Assembly (NCBI GenBank): GCA_963791295.1
Contig: CAWBRY010000001.1
Coordinates: 1,240,001-1,304,000, forward strand
Origin: CAWBRY01 sp963791295
GTDB lineage: Bacteria; Bacteroidota; Bacteroidia; Chitinophagales; Chitinophagaceae
Reading direction: 5' to 3'
DNA length: 64,000 nt
Of the stretch, positions 55,767-64,000 are shown piece by piece. A program made the position numbers and the translations under genes. The first letter of the stretch is position 1. Each line of letters begins with the position of its first letter. The notes beneath the pieces are model-generated. The model made no database searches. It was not told the DNA's origin and saw nothing but the letters and a program-made list of their open reading frames with translations.

Positions 55767-56530
55767 CTACGCATTAAAGATCCATTCCTTGAATTGCGGT
55801 GAATTTTCCTGGCTCACGATAATACAATGATTGAGATCGGGGACCATCAGGTCCACCTGTAATTTCACTTTTTCAAAGGTCTTAAACCCTTTGATAAAAT
55901 TGATATTGATGATGTATTGACGGTTGGCCCTGAAGAATACATTGTTGTCAAGGATTTCTTCCAATTCAGTCAGCGTTTTATCTGCCAGGTATTTTTTGCC
56001 TGTGCGGTCAATCACAAAGACCAGTTTGTGTTCGGTATAGAAGAAAATGATGTCTTCCAGCTTTAGGGCGATATGTTCAAGTCCTTTGCGGACGACCAGC
56101 CTGTTTTTCTTACGCGTTTCATAATTTTTGACCAGGTGGTTGATCTTATTGGTCTTGCGCGGCAAAATGTTTTTCAAAATTGTGATATTTCAGTAATGCA
56201 TTTTCCAGTTCTTTCTTATCGATCGGCTTTAGCAGGTAATCGATGCCATTGAAAGTGAAGGCATTCATCATGAACTCATCGTATCCTGTAACAAAGATGA
56301 CCGGTATTTGAACAGAGATATTCTTGAAAATTTCAAATGAAATGCCATCAGGCAATTGCACGTCACTAAAGATAAGATCGACGGCAGGCGAATTAGATAA
56401 ATATTCTATACTTTCCTTCACAGTTGTCAAGCACGGCTTCCACCTGCACTTCGGCATTGATTTCCGAAAGTGCTTGCACAAGCACTTCCATCGCCGGTCT
56501 TTCATCTTCGATAATAATCGCATTTAACAT
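55767..56530 (-). CDS. LytTR family response regulator, frameshifted
   Basis: About 253 residues from ATG 56530 (MLNAIIIEDERPAMEVLVQ). The receiver domain has the phosphorylated Asp in DLIFSDVQLPDG, then IPVIFVTGYDEF and DYLLKPIDKKEL. The LytTR DNA-binding domain has KNRLVVRKGLEHIAL, DIIFFYTEHKLV and FFRANRQYIININ. It needs about two corrections. Its start overlaps the kinase gene end by 7 bp, so they are one pair. Confidence 0.88.
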
Positions 56531-57586
56531 ATGGCTATATTTTTACTTAGGTTAAAAATGGCTGCTCTGATAAATGGCAGTTTAACAGTAAACCGTTCTT
56601 TTGTTTCTTTCAATAATAATATCCTTATTGCAAAGAAGTTTATATCGCGAACTCAGGTTTTTCAGTCCGATCTGTGTTGAATTAATAACATAAGGTTTGG
56701 GCCGGATGTTGTTCGTCACTTTCAGGTGTTCTCCGTTCATTTCAATGGCGATATGCAACGGATATTCGGTGCTGAATTCATTATGCTTGATCGCATTTTC
56801 AACCAACAATTGCAGAGAGCAGGGCGGGATCATGGTGCTATCCCTTCGGATACTGGGATCCAGCCGCGTTTCAAATTGCAGTTTATTATCATGCCGTAAG
56901 TTGAAGCAGGAAAAAATAGTCATCAATGAATTCCAGTTCATTTTTTATTGAGATCAGTTCCCGTCGTTTATTGATCAGAAAATATTTATAAACCTGAGCC
57001 AGCTTATTGTTATAAGTATGGGCCTGCATTGGGTTATTCAGGATGAGGTGATTCAGGGTGTTGAGGGAATTGAAGATGAAATGAGGGTCCATTTCATTGA
57101 TAAGGGCCTGCAGTTCAGCCTGGGACCGTTCATGGTCAAGTTGGTCAACGATCTTGTTATCCAGCTCTCTTTCTTTGTTTAGAAAAAGTATTTCATAGAT
57201 AAGGGTGAAGACAATGACAGCCAGTGACACAGAAGGCGATAAAATTGTAGATGCTGCTTGCGGTCAAAGGCTTCTTTGGAAATCTTCATCCAGCCAGTTG
57301 CCGCGCAGGCAATCCGACCGATGATCGCGCCATAAATGGCGGAAAAGGCGACACCGCGGCCATTTTGGTAAAAGGATTTGTAAAAAAGCGGATTTCGTCG
57401 GCGCAGGCGGCCATGGATCCAGTTGCATCCGCCCCAGATAAGAGGCGAAACAAGAATAAAGAAGAGATTGGCTGCCAGCAGTTCGGGAAAACTATATAGC
57501 CGATAGTGGATAATGCCGGACAGGACAGGCAGAAAGACTCCCAGCAAAGGAATAAAAACTATCCTTAGAAATACATCCTTGATCAT
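56524..57586 (-). CDS. LytS/YehU-type sensor histidine kinase, frameshifted
   Basis: About 350 residues from ATG 57586. The N-terminus has about four helices (IVFIPLLGVFLPVLSGIIHY, ELLAANLFFILVSPLIWGG). The His_kinase domain has EMDPHFIFNSLNTLNHLI, and LVENAIKHNEF is the N-box. It ends IRAAIFNLSKNIAIC. This is the partner of the LytTR regulator. Family members sense envelope or nutrient cues; no target can be given, though the SusC/SusD pair downstream is a possible one. Confidence 0.87.
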
Positions 57587-58272
57587 CGAAGCAGTGGTTT
57601 GGATATAAAATGCCCTTTTGTCAACCTGTGTTTTCTCATGTGCAGGTATAACGTTTAATTGACATAAATCTATTTGTGATAGCTGTTAAGCAATACCAAA
57701 TATTCCTTTCGCGGAAAAAATCCCTTACAAGTGGTAAATACTGAGAAAACCACGCTGCTAATGGTAGGAGGTCGCAGCTGATAAACGGACAATACATAGA
57801 TACTGAGCTGCATTAGAATCGCCGCATCGTTTATCATAAGTACCGCGGAACGTCGGCATCGTTTTAGTGGCATCGGGATTACAAATAATATATGGCCTTA
57901 ATGATCATTTTTGCTGGTTTATTCATCAATTTTCACGACTCATGCGAGGCGAATATCTGGATAGAGGTAACCGTTGGTAAAATAATCGTCGATAATATCC
58001 GTGATTTTTAATGGACGGCTGATTCCGCAGGGGTTTTTATATTTGCAGTGGCATAAAAGGTAGGGATTAACGATGTTTGAGAGGTCCTGTTTTTCATGCT
58101 TCAGATAATTAAGCTTATCTGCGCTGATGCAACATACCCGCAATTCGTCTTGTCCTCTAGCCAGTACACCTGACCCACACCAGGAAAGAATTCCAACCCG
58201 TGTACCTTCAATTCAACCATAGCTGCGAATAGGGTTGGCTATCTGCAGGCCCTTAATCTAAAATATATTTAC
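57587..58272. other. Intergenic region ahead of the SusC gene
   Basis: About 690 bp with no gene I can support. Short frames on the minus strand (57670-57873, and 57940-58220 with a cysteine-rich stretch CHCKYKNPC) look partly protein-like but match nothing I know. Given the indel rate, a small gene could be hidden. Promoters for the kinase and SusC genes should lie here; no full TAnnTTTG match is evident. Confidence 0.4.
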
Positions 58273-61239
58273 ATGAAAAGGTATTTCCTCTTTGCATTGT
58301 CCTTTCTGGCAATCCAAATCATGGCTATGCGCCAACGGGATGTGACGGGTAAGGTTACAGATGCCAGAGATGGCACTCCGCTCTCCGGCGTCAGCGTAAC
58401 AATTAAAGGCACCCGCACCGGAACGACAACCGATCAGAACGGGCAATTCAGAATTTCACGTCCGGCAACGGAGTGACTTGATTTTTTCCAACAGTGGGTT
58501 TTGCTGATAAAGAAGTGACGCCAGGAGCGGTCCTGTGAGCGTAACGCTGGCAGATCACCCAAAGCAACCTGCAGGAAGTGGTTGTCAACCGGTTATTCGG
58601 TCCAAAACAAGCGATCGGTTGCCGGCTCAGTTGCAAAGATCAAAGGGGATGAGATCAAACTCCAGCCGTTGGGTTCATTTGATAAAGCATTGCAGGGAAA
58701 GATGCCCGGACTTTTATCACAATCCCAAAGCGGTCAGCCCGGTTCCCCTGCCGATGTGATCATCCGCGGTAAAGGATCGATCAACGGTACCAATACTCCA
58801 CTATATATTATTGATGGTGTCCAGGTAAATGCTGCTGATTTTTCAACCATCAATCCCGGAGATATTGAAACATTCAATATTCTCAAAGATGCATCGTCAA
58901 CTTCCATTTATGGATCACAGGGGTGCCAATGGAGTTATCGTTATCACCACCAAGAAAGGATCGGCAGGAAAAACCAGGGTTGATTATGATGGTCAGTATG
59001 GATATTCGGAATTGCCGACCAATAAGCTGGCGGCTGATGAACATCAGCAGAGAAATTGCAGTATGAGTTCCATGACCGTCCGTTTTACGGACCTAATCCA
59101 TTTGGATGGACCCCAGACTGAAGTGGATAGCCTGAGCCAGGCTTAATTATGATATCAAGGATATCCTTTTCCGCAAAGGAAAGACCCAGCAACATCAGGT
59201 GAGCTGTTTCCGGGGGTAATGAAAAAACAAGGTTTTATATCTCCGGATCCATTTTCGACCAGGAAGGAATTGTAATTACGACTGGCCTTAAACGTTATAC
59301 AGGCAGGGTAAATATCGAAAATACTTTTGGAGATTTCAAAGTCGGACTGAACTCAACTTTCGGTTATTCAAGACAGATAGGAACTCGGGAAAATGACCAG
59401 TATATCGGTACACCTCTGAATGCCATCCGTTGGTTCAATCCTTACCTGAGTCTTTATGATGAAGATGGAAATTATCAGCAGGATTTTTTTCAGGGTCAGC
59501 CCAATCCATTGCAGGAATTGCTCGAGAATAAAGGCAATGGCGATGAATTAAAAGGCGTAGGTAATGTTTATGCAGAGTATTCAATATTCCATGGATAAAA
59601 GGCTTAAAGGCCCGAACTGTTTGGGGCGCTGATTATACACAAGATGAAGGGTTTACTTATCTCGACCGCACATACCGATCAGGGATCTCAATCCAAGGTG
59701 GAAATGGAGAAGTAGACAGGGCATTTGCAAAAACTATCAGATATACCGGAACGACATCGCTTAGTTATCCAACGCACCTTCGATGATCATGAAATAAGTT
59801 TAGCCGTTATATAATGAAATCATCCAGGGCAAGAGCGAAGGATTTGGGTTTAGCGGATTATGGCCTCGATGGTCCCTTCAGAAATGAGGCAGGGATTACT
59901 CCGGGTAGCAGTACAAATGGATATATTCCAATGGTGACGGGAACGGGCACACGAAATGGCCTGGTTTCCTATTTCATCGATGGCAGTTATGGATATCAAA
60001 AGAAAATATTATATCAATGCAGGAGCACGGAGAGACGGGATGCTTCTTCCAGACTTTCCGCAGACGATCGCACGGCTACTTTCGGTCAGGTCGGATTTAG
60101 CTGGATCATGTCCGAAGAAAAATTTCTGCAGGGAGCAAGCGGCTGGCTGAATATCCTTAAATTGAAAACCAGCTATGGATCAGTAGGTAGCCAGGGTATT
60201 GGAGATTTCACTACCCGCGAATTTTTTGTTTCAACAGTATATAATGGATTCAGTGGATTAGTATTGGCCAACCTTCCAAGGCCGCTGACCTGGGAAAGAA
60301 AAGTGATCTTCAATACCGGGTGTTGAATTTACGATGTTCAAAGGAAGATTTGGCGGAACGATTGAAGCTTACCGGAGCCTTACTAAGGAACTGTTCCTCG
60401 ACCGGCAGTTATCCAGAACTTCCGGAGTTCCAATCCATCAACGAATAACCTCGGTAAATTGGAGAACAAGGGGATTGAAGTTTCTCTGCAGGGCGATGTG
60501 ATAAAAACCAAAGACTTTACCTGGAGTCTGTCCGTGAACTATGCATATAACCAAAGCGAGTTGATTGACCAGACCGGACAGAAGAAAATATTTCCGGTCT
60601 TGTACATCAACAGAGTTGGTGAGGCAATTAATTCCCTCTATGTAGTGCGGTATGCCGGAGTGGATCCCGCAAACCGGTGACGCAATTGTATTATCAGGCC
60701 GATGGGAAAACAACGACAACAGTTTATGACCCGGCAGACCGGGCAATTATCGGACCTAGCAGTCCTCCTCATTTTGGTGGCTTTTCATCAACGATCACTT
60801 ATAAAGGTATTAGCCTGGATGTATTATTCAGTTATGCTTGTGGCAACTATATTTATAATAATGACCGCTTGAATGTGGAGAATCCGATTTATTGGTTCTC
60901 GGGCTTGTCAGCAGAAAATGCTGCGAGGAATGGCAGCAACCTGGAGATATCACTGACATTCCAAGCCCTTTCAGTGATTTTCATCCGGAGACAACCCGAT
61001 ACGTTGAAAAAGGTAACTACCTGCGTTTGCGGAACATAACCTTAAGTTATGCCTTACCAACAATCAATCATTGGATAGAGTGCAAAATAAGAAGTCTTCG
61101 CATTTTTGCCCAGGGTCAAAATTTGCATGTGTGGCACAATTTCCAGGGATATGACCCTGAGGTTGTAACACAGATCTTGGGTGGTGCTCAATACCCCCAA
61201 TTAAAAACTATCACGTTTGGCTTAAACCTTGGGTTTTAA
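58273..61239 (+). CDS. SusC/RagA family TonB-linked outer membrane protein, frameshifted
   Basis: About 985 residues in many fragments. A signal peptide (YFLFALSFLAIQIMAM) is followed by the carboxypeptidase-like domain (VTGKVTDARDGTPLSGV), the plug domain (PLYIIDGVQV, FNILKDASSTSIYGS) and a barrel part with NLGKLENKGIEVSLQGDV, GFSSTITYKGISLDVLFSY and the terminal FGLNLGF. SusC proteins import glycans or oligomers through the outer membrane powered by TonB. It precedes SusD by 6 bp. No glycoside hydrolase is in view, so the substrate is open. Confidence 0.9.
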
Positions 61240-61245
61240 AAACAA

Positions 61246-62707
61246 ATGACTAAATTAAATTAATCAATATAAATTAAAAATATTAGCTGGGGTAGTTGCT
61301 CTTCTTGTCGCTGGCATCTTGCAAAAAAGTGTTGGAAAAAGACCCCGAATTTCTGCTCGACGGGGCGAACTCAATAGCGTGGAAGATTATGAATTTGCAT
61401 TGACGGGCGCTTACAGGTCATTCCAGAATGTTAATTATTATGGCGCGACCAGTGCTGCATCTAATGCATTTGTAGCTCTTCCGGATATGTTGGCTGATGG
61501 GCTGGAAGAAACTGGGGAGTCGCTTGGAAACGAGGAGAACTTTTCGAGATGGCTATATGCAGAAGATGACAATCAAATTGAAGCCACCTGGCTGGCGGCT
61601 TATGAAATTATTGCCAATGCAAATATTATCACCAGCGGAATAGACGCATTTGCATCGGAGGACCAGGGCGCCGTAAATCGTATCAAGGCCCAGGCCTTAG
61701 CTATCCGAGCCATGGTCCATTTCGATCTCATGCGATATTTGGTAGATGAATATGATCGTAATTCAACAAGTCCCGGTGTTCCTTATATAGATGTGTATGA
61801 TTATGAACAAAAACCATCGCGTGGCACAGTTAAGGAAGACTATGACCACATTGTGGCTGACATGCATACAGCGCTAGCCCTGATGGACAATATGGATCAT
61901 CATATAAATTCCGGAGGCAGTCGTGCGTATATAGATGCAGATGGAGTTTATGGCATCCTGGCAAGAGTGTATTTATATGCAAACGAACTCGACAGCGCGG
62001 TCAAATATTCAACGTTGGCAATCAATGATATGCCATTGGCGCCGATATCAATGAATTTCAGAATATCTGGACAGATGCTTCAAATGCTGAAGTACTTTGG
62101 TCTTGTGTATTCGAGGCCGGACAAGGAACGCTAGGAGCCAATGCATATTTTGCCCCTTCCAATCGCAGTGAATATGGACCGCCATTTGATTTGCTCTTAT
62201 TATATGATGATGCAAATGACGTTCGGTTTTCTTCCTATTACGCAGTGGTAGAAGACGGATTCGGAGTTTCCCGATTTATATTAGCAAAATATCTTGCTAA
62301 GTCTTTTCAACTGAGCAATCCCGATGGTGTCACAAATTTCAAAGCCCTGCGCACGGGTGAAATGTACTTGATCCGGGCAGAGGCTTATGCGAGGCTGGGT
62401 GGTGTAAATGAAGCTTTGGGACTCGATGATCTAAATGCATTTGAGAGCAGCAAGAATAAATGGATATGTCCCCGATGTGCTGACTGGTACAGCATTTGAT
62501 TGATGCCATTTTCCTGGAAAGAGTGAAGGAACTCGAAGCCGAAGGTCATCGTTTTTTTGACCTGAAAAGAACGACCCGTACAGTCAATCGTCCCAGTTGC
62601 AGCAGTTTTTGCACTTTGGATCCAGCGGCCGTTCATGGACATGGCCGATTCCTCAACCAGAGATCGATGCCAACCCGAATATCATTCCGCAGAATCCGGG
62701 ATATTAA
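61246..62707 (+). CDS. RagB/SusD family nutrient-binding lipoprotein, frameshifted
   Basis: About 485 residues from ATG 61246. The signal ILAGVVALLVAG is followed, after removing one base, by a lipobox cysteine (GSCKKVLEKDPEF). SVEDYEFALTGAYRSF, AQALAIRAMVHFDLMRYLVDEY, GVYGILARVYLYANELDSAVKYS (TPR region) and the terminal PIPQPEIDANPNIIPQNPGY all match SusD. It sits on the cell surface and hands substrate to SusC. About five corrections are needed. Confidence 0.9.
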
Positions 62708-62771
62708 TATCACGCATAAGATAAATGCGCGATGGTTTGGATAAATTTTTCTGTGAGTTAGGGTTTATACA

Positions 62772-62803
62772 AAAGCTGTTACTTTATGTAGCAGCTTTTT
62801 TTC
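62772..62803 (+). terminator. Intrinsic terminator after SusD
   Basis: AAAGCTGTTAC pairs with GTAGCAGCTTT around a short loop (TTTAT), with a T-run of seven. It lies about 65 bp after the SusD stop. Confidence 0.8.
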
Positions 62804-62951
62804 TGAGTATGAACGGCTCAAAATTAAGATTGATGGAATGGTAATGAAATTCAGACAGAAGCTTCATGCTTCAGTAAATAAATCAGTGGTTTGAATTGAA
62901 TGAGGCGTAATTTTAACATGTCAGTAGGAAAAGTTAGTGCCCATAATAAAA

Positions 62952-63070
62952 GTTCCGCTCCGGGACCTCACTCTTAGGCAACGGACGGAACATAAACGAT
63001 TTTCTCATGTGACGGTCAGAGAAGACCTAGCATACGCAGGTGGTTTTCTAGCCAGCCTGCTTTTTCTTTT
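62952..63070 (+). ncRNA. Candidate structured RNA ending in an intrinsic terminator
   Basis: GTTCCG-C-TCCG (62952-62962) pairs with CGGA-CGGAAC (62982-62991), with an inner CCT/AGG pair in the loop. Further on, GCAGGTGG (63036-63043) pairs with CCAGCCTGC (63052-63060, one bulge), followed by TTTTTCTTTT, a terminator. The arrangement suits a small RNA or a leader with a terminator. I do not recognise a known riboswitch class. The strand is inferred from the T-run. Confidence 0.35.
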
Positions 63071-63314
63071 ATAAATATAGGGAATAATTAAATTCCCGGT
63101 TTCTCCAGACAGGTTGTGAAAATCAATTGTCAGGCCAAGGCTTCTCGAGTCCGATGCAGCAAAATGAATTCTTCATTTCTTGGCAGTAATATATTAAATC
63201 TGATATTCTAATATATTATGGATTATGTACGAGCGGGCCTTGATCAGCCTGATGTATTATGATGCGAGACGCCTAAAAATGGCCTGTTTCTACTTTTTAG
63301 TATAAATTGATTCG

Positions 63315-63322
63315 TACCTTTG
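63315..63322 (+). promoter_or_regulatory. -7 promoter box (TACCTTTG) for sufB
   Basis: TACCTTTG matches TAnnTTTG and lies 5 bp ahead of the first ATG at 63328. If transcription starts about 7 bp after the box, the real start codon is probably further on (ATG 63362), since 63328 would be leaderless. Confidence 0.5.
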
Positions 63323-63327
63323 TGGCG

Positions 63328-64000
63328 ATGAAAAAAGAAACACACAGCTAAAGAAAATCCCATGAAAGAGGAACTGATCCGATCGAAACTGCCGTCCTTA
63401 ACGAATATAAATATGGCTTTACTTCTGATTTTGAATCCGATGCGGCACCCAAAGGGATTGAGTGAGGATATGTCCGTTTATTTCCGACAAAAAGAATGAA
63501 CCGCAATGGATGCTGGATTGGCGATTGAAAGCTTATCGCCATTGGCTTAAATTGGCAGGAGAAGAGCCGAAGTGGGCCAACATGCAATTACCCGCCGATC
63601 GATTACCAGGACATCATTTATTATTCTGCACCTATTCAAAAAATAAAACCCAATAGTCTGGATGAGATCGATCCGGAATTAAGAAGGACTTTTGAAAAAT
63701 TAGGTATTTCGCTGGATGAACAAAAACGATTCAGCGGAGTGGCCGTTGATGCCGTGATTGATAGTGTTTCTATCGGTACAAGTTTCAAAAAACAACTTTC
63801 TGAATTGGGTATCATTTTTTGTTCCATGAGTGAAGCGGTGCAGGAGCATCCCGAACTGGTAAAAAAATATTTAGGCACTGTTGTTCCCATTACTGATAAT
63901 TATTTTGCTGCACTGAATTCCGCAGTTTTCAGTGATGGTTCTTTTTGTTATATCCCCAAAGGTGTTCGTTGCCCGATGGAACTGTCCACTTATTTCCGGA
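63328..64000 (+). CDS. sufB: Fe-S cluster assembly scaffold SufB, 5' part, frameshifted
   Basis: The gene runs off the right edge; about 220 residues are visible. After correcting about three indels: LNEYKYGFTSDFESDAAPKGI, EPQWMLDWRLKAYRHWLKL, SLDEIDPELRRTFEKLGIS, FSGVAVDAVIDSVSIG and NYFAALNSAVFSDGSFCYIPK, with the CPMELSTYFR segment at the edge. These match SufB, which builds Fe-S clusters with SufC and SufD. The rest of the suf operon should follow outside the window. Confidence 0.9.

Larger units (their letters stand above)
62708..63327. other. Intergenic region between SusD and sufB
   Basis: About 620 bp without a supported gene. It holds the SusD terminator, the structured RNA candidate at 62952-63070 and the sufB promoter. 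The stretch 63080-63300 shows nothing I can name; a broken small gene is possible. Confidence 0.4.

Noticed and set aside
57670..58143. Two minus-strand frames in the gap before SusC
   Set aside because: No recognisable family, no coupling to neighbours, and the region has a high indel rate; kept only as part of the gap description.
42216..64000. Pseudogene decay as the reason for the broken genes
   Set aside because: Essential genes such as lon, parA and sufB are included and active-site motifs are intact across frames.
1..64000. parS sites, tRNA genes, CRISPR arrays and insertion sequences
   Set aside because: I looked for the parS consensus, tRNA T-loop patterns, regular spacers and paired terminal repeats and saw no convincing example.

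Overview
The window looks like a chromosomal stretch from a Bacteroidota bacterium, most probably a relative of the Chitinophagaceae. This rests on a SusC/SusD pair, two BlaI/M56 modules, a parA-parB-DUF5683-dapB block, a phytase-like esterase lipoprotein, and recurrent TAnnTTTG boxes (the -7 element of this phylum) ahead of genes. No rRNA, tRNA, CRISPR array, insertion sequence or prophage was recognised. Most of the window is core or house-keeping-like sequence with lineage-specific genes between.

Layout. 1-8 kb: 5' part of an LTA-synthase-like membrane phosphatase (runs off the left edge), a CorC/HlyC-type CNNM/CBS protein with one frameshift, a methyltransferase, glmM, a cysteine desulfurase, a BlaI/M56 sensor-repressor module with a clear double operator, and a PspC-like protein. 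8-24 kb: aconitase, a GT-C-like membrane protein, a sugar isomerase-like protein, an orphan histidine kinase, a second alkaline-phosphatase-superfamily membrane protein, gluconokinase, a cysE-cysM-unknown cluster, a prolyl oligopeptidase lipoprotein and a Tat-signal aminotransferase. 24-42 kb: second BlaI/M56 module, a TlpA-like thioredoxin, a phytase-like esterase, an operon of TMEM175 / DinB / MarR-GNAT fusion, a NYN-LOTUS protein, a GH18-CE4-GT2 fusion, two membrane proteins, an ECF sigma factor with an anti-sigma-like beta-barrel protein, ubiX, an alpha-oxoamine synthase (serine palmitoyltransferase-like) and dapB.

42-64 kb: DUF5683, parB, parA, a metallophosphoesterase, two outer-membrane-type proteins, lon, a five-gene overlapping operon (lipoprotein, UbiA-like, M42 peptidase, 50-residue peptide, NoeA-like methyltransferase), a LuxE-like acyltransferase, a LytT/LytS-type two-component pair, SusC, SusD, a candidate structured RNA and the start of sufB. 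Almost every gene after about 42.7 kb is broken by several one-base indels although active-site motifs survive in whichever frame is read. Before that point I found only one broken gene. This is best explained by a drop in sequence quality, so these genes are annotated as single CDS spans that need correction rather than as pseudogenes.

Points most worth a second look: (i) tandem repeats of 7-bp period at four loci downstream of genes, with a different unit at each; (ii) two unlinked BlaI/M56 modules sharing a TACGAAA half-site; (iii) a single protein with an anti-sigma-like cytoplasmic end, one membrane helix, a long linker and an outer-membrane-like beta-barrel, overlapping its sigma factor gene; (iv) a tightly coupled operon containing a 50-residue membrane peptide; (v) a terminator-like hairpin inside the first codons of a histidine kinase gene; (vi) a structured RNA candidate ahead of sufB.
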